From Methanobrevibacter sp. (GTDB lineage Archaea > Methanobacteriota > Methanobacteria > Methanobacteriales > Methanobacteriaceae), in assembly GCA_017434555.1 (NCBI GenBank), contig JAFRFB010000013.1, positions 124,001 to 188,000 of the forward strand: 64,000 nucleotides of DNA, read 5' to 3'. The number at the start of each line of letters is the position of its first letter. The first letter of the stretch is position 1. The notes below the pieces were generated by a model that saw only the letters and a list, made by a program, of their open reading frames with translations, had not been told where the DNA came from and did not search any database. Made by a program: the position numbers and the translations under genes. Below, one piece after another: positions 1 through 9,207 of the stretch.

Positions 1-2
1 AT

Positions 3-461
3 GAAATCAAATCCCTGAATCCCCAGGCCATTGTTTTATCTCCGGGTCCGGGAAAACCTGAAAATGCGGGAATTTGCATTGACGTTGTCCGTGAATTTGT
101 AGGAAAAATTCCAATTTTAGGAGTATGTTTGGGCCATCAATCAATTTGCGTTGCCTTTGGAGGCGTTGTATCTCATGCAAATAGATTAATGCACGGCAAA
201 TCATCTATAATTGAGGTTTCAGACAATCAGCTCTTTAAAGGCCTGGATTCTAAAATTACTGTAGGCCGTTATCATTCTTTAAGTCTCGTCGAGTCAACAT
301 TGCCTGATGAACTGGAGGTTATTTCAAAGGCATGTGATGATAATGAGATAATGGCCGTTAAACATAAAAAATATGATGTTTATGGATTACAATTCCATCC
401 GGAATCAATTTTAACACCAGATGGTTTAACAATTATCAAGAATTTTTGTGAGGGTATTTAA
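3..461 (+). CDS. trpG: Anthranilate synthase glutamine amidotransferase subunit (5' partial)
   Basis: Class I glutamine amidotransferase that supplies ammonia from glutamine to TrpE in the first committed step of tryptophan synthesis. The gene enters the window already open: the frame from base 3 reads through the oxyanion motif SPGPGKPENAG. The nucleophile Cys lies in LGVCLGHQS, and the His-Glu pair is in LQFHPESILT near the C-terminus, so the triad is complete. Only about the last 150 of some 190 residues are present; the start and presumably trpE lie upstream. The stop TAA directly abuts the trpD ATG, which indicates translational coupling in one operon. Confidence 0.95.
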   Translation, partial: EIKSLNPQAIVLSPGPGKPENAGICIDVVREFVGKIPILGVCLGHQSICVAFGGVVSHANRLMHGKSSIIEVSDNQLFKGLDSKITVGRYHSLSLVESTLPDELEVISKACDDNEIMAVKHKKYDVYGLQFHPESILTPDGLTIIKNFCEGI

Positions 462-1469
462 ATGATTAGGGAAGCTATTTTGAAAGTTTCAAGAAAGGAA
501 GACTTAACATATGATGAGGCATATCAGACAATGGATGAAATAATGAGCGGTGAAGCAAGTGAAGTTCAGATGAGTTCCTATTTGACTGCAATGTCTATGA
601 AAGGTGAAACAATTGATGAAATCACCGCTTCTGCTGAAGCCATGAGAAATCACTGTGTAAGATTATTAAATGATGTGGAAGCTCTGGAAATCGTTGGAAC
701 CGGCGGTGACGGATCAAATACATTCAATATTTCAACCACTTCTTCAATTGTCATTTCAGCTGCAGGCGTACCTGTTGCAAAACATGGAAACAGGTCTGCA
801 TCAAGCAAATGTGGGGCTGCAGATGTATTGGAGGAACTTGGCGTCAATATACAGATTGAACCTGAAAAAAGCCTTAGGTGCTTAAAGGAAAATAATATCT
901 GCTTTTTGTTTGCTCAAAATTATCATATTGCAATGAAATATGTTGCCAGCGTCAGAAAAGAGCTTGCAATAAGAACCATATTTAATATTTTAGGCCCTTT
1001 AACCAATCCTGCCGGTGCAACAATGCAGGTTCTGGGGGTTTATGATAAAGAATTAGTAGAACCTTTGGCAAAAGTATTAAATAATCTCGGTGTTAAATCA
1101 GCATTGTCCGTTTATGGTGAGGATGGAATGGACGAAATATCTGCAAGTGATAAAACATTCGTCTGTGAAATTAGGGATGGAAAAACCAAATCCTATGAAA
1201 TTGATCCAAGCGATTTCGGTTTTGAAAAATGCTTGAAAGAAGATTTGGTTGGAGGCGATCCAAAAGAAAATGCTCAAATTACGCTTGATATTCTTAAAGG
1301 TCAGAAAGGACCAAAAAGAAACGCTGTTGTTTTAAATTCTGCTGCAGGATTATTTGTTGCAGGTGCCGTTGAATCATTTAATGATGGTGTTAAACTGGCT
1401 GAGGAAATAATAGATTCAGGTAAGGCTCTAAAACAGCTTGAAAAATTTATTGAATTTACAAACAGTTGA
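462..1469 (+). CDS. trpD: Anthranilate phosphoribosyltransferase
   Basis: Transfers phosphoribose from PRPP to anthranilate (second step of the tryptophan branch). The 335-aa length is normal for the family. The PRPP/pyrophosphate loop GTGGDGSNTFNIST lies near residue 80, followed by KHGNRSASSKCGAADVLE and, further on, NILGPLTNPAG. The ATG directly follows the trpG stop with no gap. The order here, trpG-D-C-F-B-A, has trpD second. The stop overlaps an alternative TTG of trpC, so the operon is tightly packed. Confidence 0.97.
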   Translation: MIREAILKVSRKEDLTYDEAYQTMDEIMSGEASEVQMSSYLTAMSMKGETIDEITASAEAMRNHCVRLLNDVEALEIVGTGGDGSNTFNISTTSSIVISAAGVPVAKHGNRSASSKCGAADVLEELGVNIQIEPEKSLRCLKENNICFLFAQNYHIAMKYVASVRKELAIRTIFNILGPLTNPAGATMQVLGVYDKELVEPLAKVLNNLGVKSALSVYGEDGMDEISASDKTFVCEIRDGKTKSYEIDPSDFGFEKCLKEDLVGGDPKENAQITLDILKGQKGPKRNAVVLNSAAGLFVAGAVESFNDGVKLAEEIIDSGKALKQLEKFIEFTNS

Positions 1470-1474
1470 TTTTT

Positions 1475-2251
1475 ATGTTAGATGAAATAGTTGAAAGAAC
1501 GAAAGAAAGAATTGATTTGGAAAAATCAATCATTCCTCTTGATGATTTGAAAAGAGAAATATCCTATTTGGAATTTGATGATGAATTTGCCTTTAAAAAA
1601 GCCCTTCAGGATGAGGATATTTCTATTATTGCAGAGGTAAAAAAAGCTTCTCCTTCAAAAGGCTTAATCAGTGAGGATTTTGATTACCTCCAGATTGCAA
1701 AAGACTATGAGGAAGCTGGTGCATCAGCAATATCTGTTTTAACCGAACCTTACTTTTTTAAGGGTGATGACGATTATCTAAAAGAAATAGCTAAAAACGT
1801 TTCCGTACCTATTTTAAGAAAGGATTTTGTAGTTGATGAATACATGATTTATCAGGCCAAATATCTGGGCGCATCAGCAGTTCTCTTAATTGTTGCAATA
1901 TTGGATATTGTGGATTTAAAGAAATATCTGGATCTGGCTCATTCTTTAGGTTTGTCTGCAATCGTTGAAGTTCATGATTCGACAGAAATAATGAAGGCAT
2001 TGAGCGTCGGCGCTGAAATCATCGGCGTTAACAATCGTGACCTGACTGATTTTAGTGTGGATATAGAAAATAGTATTAACCTACGTAGATGTGTCGGTGA
2101 AGATATTGTTTTTATTTCAGAAAGTGGCATTAAAACAAAAGAAGATGTTACCAGATTAAAAGAAAATAATGTTGATGCAGTTTTAATAGGCGAAACTTTA
2201 ATGAAAAGTGATGATAAAAAAGCTATGATTTCGGAGTTGAAAAATGGCTAA
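1475..2251 (+). CDS. trpC: Indole-3-glycerol phosphate synthase
   Basis: TIM-barrel enzyme that closes the indole ring of CdRP. It has 258 aa from the ATG at 1475. A TTG at 1466 would add three residues but overlaps the trpD stop, and the N-terminus MLDEIVERTKERI is the typical family start, so the ATG is preferred. Visible motifs are EVKKASPSKG (catalytic Lys and substrate contacts), ILRKDFVVD (general acid Lys), IVEVHD, GVNNRDL and ISESGI. It overlaps the start of trpF by 8 nt. Confidence 0.96.
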   Translation: MLDEIVERTKERIDLEKSIIPLDDLKREISYLEFDDEFAFKKALQDEDISIIAEVKKASPSKGLISEDFDYLQIAKDYEEAGASAISVLTEPYFFKGDDDYLKEIAKNVSVPILRKDFVVDEYMIYQAKYLGASAVLLIVAILDIVDLKKYLDLAHSLGLSAIVEVHDSTEIMKALSVGAEIIGVNNRDLTDFSVDIENSINLRRCVGEDIVFISESGIKTKEDVTRLKENNVDAVLIGETLMKSDDKKAMISELKNG

Positions 2252-2846
2252 AATCAAAATCTGCGGATTGAAAAGATTGGAAGATATAGAAATAGTAAAT
2301 AAATATAAACCTGATTATATTGGATTTGTATTTGCAGAATCTAAAAGAAAGGTCAATTATGATTTGGCAAAACAAATGAAAGATAATTTAGATTCTTCTA
2401 TTAAATCCGTAGGTGTTTTTGTCAATGCTGATATTGATGAAATTCTTGAATCATATGACTTGGGAATAATTGACATTGCACAACTCCATGGAAATGAGAG
2501 TGAAGAATATATTGAGAAATTGAAGCAGAAATCCAACTATAATCTAAAAATCATTAATGCAATTGAAATGGACAGCGAAAAGGACTTGTTAGAATATGAC
2601 AATTCAGTTGCAGATTATCTGTTGCTTGACAGTGGAAAAGGCAGTGGAAAAACCTTTGACTGGCGACTGATAAGAAAAGATTTAAAAAAAGAATTCTTTT
2701 TGGCTGGAGGATTAAATTCTCAAAATATTTCCCAGGCCATTCACGAATTCGACCCTTATGCTGTTGATTTAAGCAGCAGTGTTGAAACTAACGGTTATAA
2801 AGATGAATTAAAAATTAAAAAAGTCATGGAGGCAATAAATGACTAA
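2244..2846 (+). CDS. trpF: Phosphoribosylanthranilate isomerase
   Basis: Amadori isomerase converting PRA to CdRP. The 200-aa TIM barrel has the N-terminal [12 protein letters not shown] (catalytic Cys), the strand [34 protein letters not shown] (catalytic Asp and phosphate contact), and the C-terminal phosphate site LAGGLN with VDLSSSVE. The start overlaps the trpC end and the stop overlaps the trpB start, consistent with coupled translation. Confidence 0.96.
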   Translation: MAKIKICGLKRLEDIEIVNKYKPDYIGFVFAESKRKVNYDLAKQMKDNLDSSIKSVGVFVNADIDEILESYDLGIIDIAQLHGNESEEYIEKLKQKSNYNLKIINAIEMDSEKDLLEYDNSVADYLLLDSGKGSGKTFDWRLIRKDLKKEFFLAGGLNSQNISQAIHEFDPYAVDLSSSVETNGYKDELKIKKVMEAIND

Positions 2847-4023
2847 TGGAAGATACGGTGAATATGGTGGCCAATACATATCAGAAACTCTAATGAACGA
2901 ATTGATTTACTTGGAAGAGCAGTACAATCATTTCATGAACGATCCGGATTTCGTTGATGAATTGAATACATTATTGAAAGAATATGCAGGAAGGCCCTCA
3001 TTATTATATTATGCAAAAAGAATGACTGAAGATTTGGGTGGAGCAAAGATATATTTAAAACGTGAAGATTTAAACCATACCGGTGCACATAAAATCAATA
3101 ATGTTTTAGGTCAGGTTTTGCTTGCTAAAAAAATGGGTAAAAGCAGAGTGATTGCAGAAACTGGTGCAGGACAGCATGGTGTAGCGACTGCAACTGCAGC
3201 AGCTCTTCTGGATATGGAATGTGAAGTCTTCATGGGAGAAGTAGACACAAAAAGACAGGCTTTAAATGTTTATAGGATGGAATTGCTTGGAGCAAAAGTT
3301 CACTCCGTCAAATCCGGAACAAAAACCCTGAAGGATGCAGTTAATGACGCATTCAGGGATTGGATAGCTAATGTTCATACTACAAATTATGTTATAGGTT
3401 CAACAATGGGTCCTCATCCATTCCCACAAATTGTAAGGGATTTTCAATCAGTAATAAGTGCTGAAGCACGCCAGCAAATCCTTGAAAAAGAAGGAAAACT
3501 GCCGACGGCTGTAGTTGCCTGTGTCGGCGGGGGAAGTAATGCGATGGGAGCATTTTTTAACTTTATCGATGATGAAGAAGTTGAATTGATTGGATGTGAA
3601 GCTGGAGGAAAAGGAGTTGATACTCCATATAATGCTGCAGCATTAACCAATGGACAAATTGGAATATTTCATGGTATGAAATCAATATTCAATCAGGGAG
3701 AATATGGCCAGATTGCTCCTGTTTATTCAATATCTGCTGGTCTTGATTATCCTGGCGTTGGACCGGAACATGCATATTTAAGAGATTCCGGCAGAGCCAA
3801 ATATGTTCCAATCAACGATGAGGAAGCAGTGGAAGCATTTGAATACCTCTCAAAAATGGAGGGAATCATTCCGGCTATTGAAAGTGCTCATGCGGTGGCA
3901 CATGCAATGAAAATCGCACCTGAAATGGATAAAAACGATATTATAATTATCTGTTTATCTGGAAGAGGAGATAAAGATGTTAAATCTATAGCTGATTATA
4001 GGGGAGTTGATTTAGGTGAGTAG
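2839..4023 (+). CDS. trpB: Tryptophan synthase beta subunit
   Basis: PLP enzyme joining indole to serine. The 394-aa length is that of the classical TrpB1 form. The PLP Schiff-base Lys is in HTGAHKINN, the substrate carboxylate loop is ETGAGQHG, and the PLP phosphate loop is GGGSNAMG. The C-terminal LSGRGDKD is also typical of TrpB1. It overlaps trpF upstream (8 nt) and trpA downstream (8 nt). TrpB1 next to trpA is expected to act as the alpha2beta2 complex. Confidence 0.98.
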   Translation: MTNGRYGEYGGQYISETLMNELIYLEEQYNHFMNDPDFVDELNTLLKEYAGRPSLLYYAKRMTEDLGGAKIYLKREDLNHTGAHKINNVLGQVLLAKKMGKSRVIAETGAGQHGVATATAAALLDMECEVFMGEVDTKRQALNVYRMELLGAKVHSVKSGTKTLKDAVNDAFRDWIANVHTTNYVIGSTMGPHPFPQIVRDFQSVISAEARQQILEKEGKLPTAVVACVGGGSNAMGAFFNFIDDEEVELIGCEAGGKGVDTPYNAAALTNGQIGIFHGMKSIFNQGEYGQIAPVYSISAGLDYPGVGPEHAYLRDSGRAKYVPINDEEAVEAFEYLSKMEGIIPAIESAHAVAHAMKIAPEMDKNDIIIICLSGRGDKDVKSIADYRGVDLGE

Positions 4024-4789
4024 AATACCAAACGCATTTAAAAACGGAACAGCATTTATCGGATTTTTAACGGCAGGTGATCCGACTACTGAAAAAACTG
4101 TAGAATATATTTTAGCTATGGAAGAAGCAGGCTGTGATTTGATAGAGATTGGAATACCATTTTCCGATCCTATGGCTGAAGGCGTTGTTATTCAGGATGC
4201 CAATGTACGTGCATTAAAGCACAGTACAACAACCGATGATGTTTTTGAAATCGTTAAAGAGGTTCGCCAAAAAACTGACATTCCACTAGTATTTTTGACT
4301 TATATCAATCCCGTATTTTTCTATGGATATGAAGAATTCTTTAAAAAATGCAGTGAATATGGTATTGACGGAATCATTTCACCGGACTTACCTTACGAAG
4401 AAAAAGGAGAAATTGCAGATATTGCAGCTCGAAATGATGTTGATGTAATTTCACTTATTGCACCTACATCAAAAGAAAGAATTCAAAAGATTGCAGGTGA
4501 TGCAACTGGATTTATTTATGTTGTTTCATCATTGGGTGTAACAGGAATGCGTTCAGAAATAAAAACTGATTTAAATGCAATAATATCCGATATTCGTGAT
4601 GTCACTGATTTGCCGGTTGCTGTTGGATTTGGTATTAACACGCCTGAACAGGCATCAGACATCTCTAAAATATCTGATGGTGTAATTGTTGGAAGTGCAA
4701 TAGTTAAAATCATTGAAAAATATGGTGAAGATGCTACAGATGAATTAAAGAAATATGTGGCCGATATGAAAAATGCTTGCTTGAGATAA
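4016..4789 (+). CDS. trpA: Tryptophan synthase alpha subunit
   Basis: Cleaves indole-3-glycerol phosphate and channels indole to TrpB. The 257-aa TIM barrel shows the catalytic Glu in [15 protein letters not shown], the catalytic Asp in [11 protein letters not shown], and the phosphate loops GFGI and GSAIV. It is the last gene of the trp operon. The next gene (pcn) has its own TATA-like element after the stop, so the operon probably ends here. Confidence 0.97.
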   Translation: MSRIPNAFKNGTAFIGFLTAGDPTTEKTVEYILAMEEAGCDLIEIGIPFSDPMAEGVVIQDANVRALKHSTTTDDVFEIVKEVRQKTDIPLVFLTYINPVFFYGYEEFFKKCSEYGIDGIISPDLPYEEKGEIADIAARNDVDVISLIAPTSKERIQKIAGDATGFIYVVSSLGVTGMRSEIKTDLNAIISDIRDVTDLPVAVGFGINTPEQASDISKISDGVIVGSAIVKIIEKYGEDATDELKKYVADMKNACLR

Positions 4790-4796
4790 GAAAATA

Positions 4797-4857
4797 TTTA
4801 TAATACATAATTGACATAATATTTAATATTATTCGAAATTTTTAACGATTAAAAATT
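4797..4857 (+). promoter_or_regulatory. pcn promoter and leader inverted repeat
   Basis: A TATA-like tttataata at 4797-4805 lies about 70 nt before the pcn ATG. A perfect inverted repeat sits between it and the ribosome-binding site: AATTTTTAA at 4837-4845, spacer cga, TTAAAAATT at 4849-4857. A start site about 25 nt after the TATA would put the repeat early in the transcript. It could be an operator or a weak RNA hairpin. The motif was read directly; the function is inferred. Confidence 0.4.
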
Positions 4858-4869
4858 AGAGGATTATTT

Positions 4870-5604
4870 ATGTTTAAAGCTGAATTAAGTGATTCTAGTA
4901 TTTTAAAAACCAGTTTTGATGCAATTTCATCAATTGTTGATGAAGTTCAAATACAAACTGACAGTGAAGGCATGAGATTAGATGCCTTAGACCGTAGTCA
5001 CATAACATTTGTTCATTTAGAGCTCAAATCTAGTTTATTTGATGAATATATTTGTGATGTCCCTGAAAAAATCAACATAGATACTGATGAATTTATGAGG
5101 GTTCTTAAAAGGGCTAAATCTCAAGATAGAGTTTTAATGTCTGTAGATGAAGGTAATTTCATCATTACTTTCGAAGGAGATGCTACAAGAACATTCAAAA
5201 TAAGATTAATTGATATTGAGTATGATAATCCTACTCCTCCTCAAATTAATCATCCAACTTCATTCAAAGTTCGTTTCTCTATCTTAAAAGATTCAATCAA
5301 CGATATAGAAATATTCTCAGATAAAATTGCTTTGGAAGTTGATGAAGATTACTTCATTGCATCTGCTGATGGTGAATTTGGTGATGCAAGTATCAAATAT
5401 CTCCATGGCGAAAATATTACTGAGCATGAAAAAGCATTGTTCTCTTTAGATAAAATCAGAGAAATGCTCAAAGCAGATAAATTTTCAGAGGAAGCTGAAA
5501 TTAGCTTAGGTACTGACATGCCATTAAGTTTAACTTTAACGATGGTTACCGGTGATGGTAAGCTTAGTTTCTTGCTTGCTCCAAGATTAGAAACAGATGA
5601 TTAA
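4870..5604 (+). CDS. pcn: DNA polymerase sliding clamp PCNA
   Basis: Homotrimeric ring that tethers replicative polymerase, ligase and nucleases to DNA. The 244-aa length is right for archaeal PCNA. Recognizable parts are the N-terminal [18 protein letters not shown], the conserved [15 protein letters not shown] segment, and the C-terminal LAPRLE just before the end, matching the LAPK/R-E pocket that binds PIP-box partners. A GAGGA ribosome-binding site precedes the ATG. It is followed 53 nt later by a GINS subunit gene, so two replisome genes are linked. Confidence 0.97.
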   Translation: MFKAELSDSSILKTSFDAISSIVDEVQIQTDSEGMRLDALDRSHITFVHLELKSSLFDEYICDVPEKINIDTDEFMRVLKRAKSQDRVLMSVDEGNFIITFEGDATRTFKIRLIDIEYDNPTPPQINHPTSFKVRFSILKDSINDIEIFSDKIALEVDEDYFIASADGEFGDASIKYLHGENITEHEKALFSLDKIREMLKADKFSEEAEISLGTDMPLSLTLTMVTGDGKLSFLLAPRLETDD

Positions 5605-5640
5605 CTCATTTGTTTTTTCTTATTTTTCTTTTTAAAAACC
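5605..5640 (+). terminator. T-rich terminator after pcn
   Basis: Directly after the pcn stop come three closely spaced T-runs (gttttttc, ttatttttc, tttttaaaa). Archaeal RNA polymerase terminates on such U-rich tracts. Some read-through into the GINS gene is likely, since that gene begins only about 20 nt later. Confidence 0.4.
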
Positions 5641-5657
5641 ATCAGAGATGATAATAA

Positions 5658-6614
5658 GTGGATTTATATCAATATTTACGTAAAATTCAGAAAAAAGAAC
5701 GTGACAATGGTACATTAGCTCATGTTGAAGAAACTTTTTATGATGATATTCACAATTATATTAATGAATTGAAAAAATCCGCTATTGATGATCCATTTTC
5801 TGATGTTTACAATACTTTAAACGAGGCTAGAAGAATAGCTACTGAAATTTGCGAAAGGCGTGAGCATAAAATTACAAATGCTGCCGTATTGAATATGAAC
5901 AGATCATATCATCTTTTTTCAGGAAAGCAGGAATTTGATTTGGTCGATTCAATGCCTCTTAACCTGACTCCGGAAGAGGAAACTTTCTATTTTTCAATAA
6001 TCGAAACGCTGAAAAACCACAGGTTAAACCTTTCAGGCCAGGAAATAACTAAAACTCCTTCTGACGATGTTGAAGACGTTGATGAAGAGGAAACTCCAGA
6101 AGTTACTTCCAATTCCTTAAGTGACATTGCTGATGCTGCAATGGATGAAATTAAATCTGTTGATGATATATTGGATAAGGCCGATGAATCTTTAGGTTCT
6201 AATGAAGAAAAACCAAGTGAAGATGCTCCTGTAAAATCCGGAGATGAAGTTTTGGACAGGATTGATGAAATATCTAATGCCAAAGTAATCACTGATGAGA
6301 AAAGGGAACCTATTGAAAAGCAGATTTCCAAGCCGAAAGCTCCTGAAGTTAAAAAAGAGGTTTCTGCTAAATCCGGTGATTTCGATGATATTGAAATCTT
6401 GGACAATGATGATCAGTTCATTGATTTGGATGCTCCTAAAAGGACTAGAGAATCTGAAATCGTTACTATTTTGGTTTTGGATGAGGTTGATTCCATTATG
6501 GGCATCGATGAAAAGGTATACGGTCCGTTCAGATCACAGGACATTGTAACCCTGCCAAAAATTAATGCAAATATTTTTGTAAAAAATAGAAAAGCCCGTT
6601 TTGTTAAAATATAA
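5658..6614 (+). CDS. Archaeal GINS subunit (Gins15/51 type)
   Basis: Probable subunit of the GINS complex, which couples MCM helicase to the replisome. The 318-aa protein starts at GTG 5658. Residues 1-120 are helical (MDLYQYLRKIQKKERDNGTL onward) and match the A-domain style of archaeal Gins15. Residues about 125-255 are a long acidic, low-complexity linker rich in Asp, Glu and Ser. The last 50 residues (VTILVLDEVDSIMGIDEKVY onward) form the small beta-rich B domain. The acidic linker makes it longer than a minimal Gins15. Position right after pcn supports a replication role. The assignment rests on pattern recognition, not on a search. Confidence 0.75.
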   Translation: MDLYQYLRKIQKKERDNGTLAHVEETFYDDIHNYINELKKSAIDDPFSDVYNTLNEARRIATEICERREHKITNAAVLNMNRSYHLFSGKQEFDLVDSMPLNLTPEEETFYFSIIETLKNHRLNLSGQEITKTPSDDVEDVDEEETPEVTSNSLSDIADAAMDEIKSVDDILDKADESLGSNEEKPSEDAPVKSGDEVLDRIDEISNAKVITDEKREPIEKQISKPKAPEVKKEVSAKSGDFDDIEILDNDDQFIDLDAPKRTRESEIVTILVLDEVDSIMGIDEKVYGPFRSQDIVTLPKINANIFVKNRKARFVKI

Positions 6615-6701
6615 CTCTTTTTAAAAACTTCTTGATTTTTAAAATTTCGATTTTCATTCTAAATAGAAATTTTTCGATAAAAAAAGTATTAAAATTAGTA
6701 T

Positions 6702-6908
6702 ATGAAAGTTAGGGTTAATTTAATGAATGATAGAAGAACCTATATACCACCTAATTCGCCCCTCGTCGAGACAATGATATATGGGCTGAACTTCAAAAAA
6801 GTTTTTACATCTAAATATTCACCACAATATCAATTCTCCAAATTTGATTGGAGTGTTTTTAATAGAATACTCTTTCCACTTCATAAAAACACCAGCAGAT
6901 ATAAATAA
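6702..6908 (+). CDS. Small hypothetical ORF
   Basis: A 68-aa frame with ATG at 6702 and an internal ATG at 6723 preceded by an AGGGTTA stretch. The predicted peptide (YIPPNSPLVETMIYGLNF is the most distinctive stretch) resembles nothing I recognize. It is hydrophilic, with several aromatic residues and a basic C-terminus, and has no signal peptide or membrane segment. The next 240 bases contain no gene, so it may be a remnant or a real small gene. Confidence 0.3.
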   Translation: MKVRVNLMNDRRTYIPPNSPLVETMIYGLNFKKVFTSKYSPQYQFSKFDWSVFNRILFPLHKNTSRYK

Positions 6909-7147
6909 TTATATTAGTGTTTTAGAATAAGATATTTTCATTCAAAACTATTTATAATTTCGTGTTTTTAAAAATAAATATTGTTTTTAGAATATAAAAT
7001 TGCTTTTAGAATAGAATATTGCTTTAATTTGGTAATAAGTAATGGATGAAACTTTCATATACTTTGATGTTCATAATATCATATAACATCTTAGGATGTT
7101 TGGTGGCAAAATGCTAACCTATAGTTTTTATGTTGAATAGGGATGTG

Positions 7148-7408
7148 TCAAAATTTGTTTAACAAATTTTCCTTATTCAATTTTAAAAAATCTTGTTTTT
7201 TATAGTATTTAATATTTAATAAATCATAATTAGTTAGATTATTTGATTCTTGGTCAAACTTAAAATAATTGGGATAATTCCATCCATTAATATGCAAAAT
7301 ATATGTATCTTCAAATATTAATTCAATATTCCATTTTACATCATCGAAAAAATGTAAACAATGGCAATCAACAGTACTGAATAAAAATTCATGGCAATAC
7401 CATTTATA
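7148..7408 (-). pseudogene. Decayed gene remnant of unknown function
   Basis: The minus strand reads openly for 86 codons from just inside a TGA (7409-7411) to a TGA at 7148-7150, but it has no ATG or GTG near its beginning. The translation has a protein-like composition rich in Trp, Tyr, Asp and Asn (for example DDVKWNIELIFEDTYILHIN and GWNYPNYFKF), unlike a chance frame in such AT-rich DNA. It is therefore probably the C-terminal end of a gene that lost its front. The family is not recognized. Confidence 0.4.
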
Positions 7409-7488
7409 TCAAGTTATTGAAGAATAAACATAATATTAATAATCAATAAGTCAAATAACACAAAAATAATATAGATTTTTTGTTGCCC

Positions 7489-7517
7489 GTATACTATACA
7501 AAATATTTACTACTTTT
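7489..7517 (+). repeat. 29-bp direct repeat, upstream copy
   Basis: It begins with the perfect palindrome GTATA-C-TATAC and continues aaaatatttactactttt. The second copy at 9551-9579 differs at one base. Weaker similarity extends about 45 bp further upstream in both copies. The pair brackets the AAA+ ATPase gene and its 23-bp array. Confidence 0.75.
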
Positions 7518-7748
7518 AACTCTCAAATTATAATATAAAACTAAGAAGCATATATATTTTTATTACTTTTTTTTACACATCATATTCAATTTTATGAATA
7601 TTTATAATAAAATAAATTAAATAATACATTAATTAATATAACATCAACATTATCATATTGAAAACATAACATTGCTCTCTAAACAACTATCCTAAGTGAA
7701 ATTAGAAACCACAAAGTCAATATGATTAAATTTGAAATGACAAAAAAG

Positions 7749-7900
7749 CACAAAAATATAGTGTAGAAAACCACAAAAATATAGTATGAAAAAGCACAAA
7801 AATATAGTGTAGAAAACCACAAAAATATAGTATGAAAAAGCACAAAAATATAGTGTAGAAAACCACAAAAATATAGTATGAAAAAGCACAAAAATATAGT
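7749..7900 (+). repeat. Seven-copy 23-bp tandem array upstream of the ATPase
   Basis: The core CACAAAAATATAGT occurs exactly seven times, starting at 7749, 7772, 7795, 7818, 7841, 7864 and 7887, a constant 23-bp step. The 9-base linkers alternate between gtagaaaac and atgaaaaag types. The array ends 17 bases before the ATPase ATG, leaving room only for a GAGGT ribosome-binding site. Each core contains an AT-rich TATA-like string. The period is slightly over two helical turns, so bound proteins would be placed on a slowly rotating face. The geometry was read directly; a regulatory or iteron-like role is inferred. Confidence 0.85.
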
Positions 7901-7917
7901 TTAATGAGGTTGACAAC

Positions 7918-9207
7918 ATGTCAGAATTATATTATAAAAGAATACTGGATGAAATAATTGAAAAAAGGCTTAAAATGGTTGGCGCAGTTGTTATTGAAGG
8001 TCCAAAATGGTGCGGAAAAACAACAACAGCAAAACAACATGCAAAAAGCATTTTACAACTGCAGAATCCTGATAATAGGCAAAATTATTTAGAATTGGCT
8101 GAAATAATGCCTTCAAAATTATTAGAAGGTGAAAAACCTAGATTAATTGACGAATGGCAGGTTGCACCCGTATTATGGGATGCCGTAAGAACAAAAATAG
8201 ACAATACTCCAGGATACGGACAATTTATCCTAACAGGCTCAACAAGCGTTAACAATGATGAAATTATGCACACAGGAACCGGACGAGTAAACAGAATGAC
8301 AATGCTACCTATGAGTTTATATGAAAGCAAAGAGTCTAACGGCAGAATATCAATTTTGGAATTATTCAAGAATCCTGACATGAATATTGATGGAATTGAA
8401 TCAAATTTAACAATTGAAGATTTAGCATTTGCAACATGCCGAGGAGGATGGCCAGAAAGCATCATACAAACGGATAGAGAAGCACAGTTATTTGTTGCCG
8501 AAAATTATGTTGACAACATTTGCAAATCAGACATATCTACAGTTGATAGAGTTAAAAGAGACCCAAACCGAGCAAAAAAAATATTAAGATCATATGCAAG
8601 AAACAATTCCACAGAAGCAACAAAACAAACAATCCTAAAAGACGTTAAGGGAAATTATCCAGACATGGCTTATTCCACATTGGACGATTATCTAAAAGCA
8701 CTATCCAAATTATTTGTCACAGTTGACATTCCAGCCTGGAATCCAAATATACGATCAAAATCAGCAATGAAATCATCAGATAAACGAGAATTTATCGACC
8801 CTTCAATAGCAGCAGTTCTTTTAAATTTAGACCCTGATGGATTACTGTTCGACTTGGATACCTTCGGACATATATTTGAAAACTTATGCATGAGAGATTT
8901 ATCAGCATACACTTCTTCTATGGGAGGACAAGTATTTTACTATAGAGACCGTTACGGCTTGGAATGTAATTGTGTATTAACTTTAAAAAATGAAGATTAT
9001 GCATTAATAGAATTTAAATTGGGAAGTACAAAAATCGAAAAAGGAGCAAAAAACTTATTAAAACTGGACAGCCTCATTAAAAAGACAATTTCAGAAACTG
9101 ACTTATATATCAAAGAGCCGAAATTTTTAGCAGTAATAACCGGAGGAAAATTTGCCAAAACAAGAAAAGATGGTGTAAAAGTCATTCCAATAGGATGTTT
9201 AAGATAA
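7918..9207 (+). CDS. AAA+ ATPase with DUF4143 domain
   Basis: A 429-aa ATPase of the archaeal/bacterial AAA_14 plus DUF4143 type, whose cellular role is not established. The Walker A motif GPKWCGKTT is at residues 28-36, Walker B is RLIDEW near 77-82, and a sensor-like FILTGST follows near residue 100. The C-terminal half contains the DUF4143-like region (residues about 200-390), ending in a nuclease-fold-like stretch with YYRDRYGLECNCVL and ALIEFKLG. The ATG at 7918 follows GAGGT. The gene stands alone between long AT-rich flanks and is bracketed by 29-bp repeats, which suggests an accessory cassette. Such genes are often multicopy and patchily distributed. Confidence 0.88.
   Translation: MSELYYKRILDEIIEKRLKMVGAVVIEGPKWCGKTTTAKQHAKSILQLQNPDNRQNYLELAEIMPSKLLEGEKPRLIDEWQVAPVLWDAVRTKIDNTPGYGQFILTGSTSVNNDEIMHTGTGRVNRMTMLPMSLYESKESNGRISILELFKNPDMNIDGIESNLTIEDLAFATCRGGWPESIIQTDREAQLFVAENYVDNICKSDISTVDRVKRDPNRAKKILRSYARNNSTEATKQTILKDVKGNYPDMAYSTLDDYLKALSKLFVTVDIPAWNPNIRSKSAMKSSDKREFIDPSIAAVLLNLDPDGLLFDLDTFGHIFENLCMRDLSAYTSSMGGQVFYYRDRYGLECNCVLTLKNEDYALIEFKLGSTKIEKGAKNLLKLDSLIKKTISETDLYIKEPKFLAVITGGKFAKTRKDGVKVIPIGCLR

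Larger units (their letters stand above)
6909..7748. other. AT-rich gene-poor region
   Basis: About 840 bases without an intact gene. It holds a short direct repeat (two ttg-ttttagaata units near 6982-7017), a stop-bounded open frame on the minus strand at 7148-7408 listed separately, and the first copy of the 29-bp repeat at 7489-7517. Otherwise it is very AT-rich with scattered TATA-like strings and no confident promoter. Confidence 0.5.

Noticed and set aside
5987-6406. Ser-rich minus-strand frame of 139 codons.
   Set aside because: Antisense of the acidic linker of the GINS subunit.
7749-7900. CRISPR array.
   Set aside because: Period is 23 bp with 9-bp recurring linkers, not unique spacers of 30-40 bp, and no cas genes lie nearby.
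7679-7919. Two minus-strand frames of 70 and 75 codons with repeated Phe, Leu and Tyr-rich units.
   Set aside because: They are translations of the 23-bp tandem array; the period and composition explain them and there is no ribosome-binding site.
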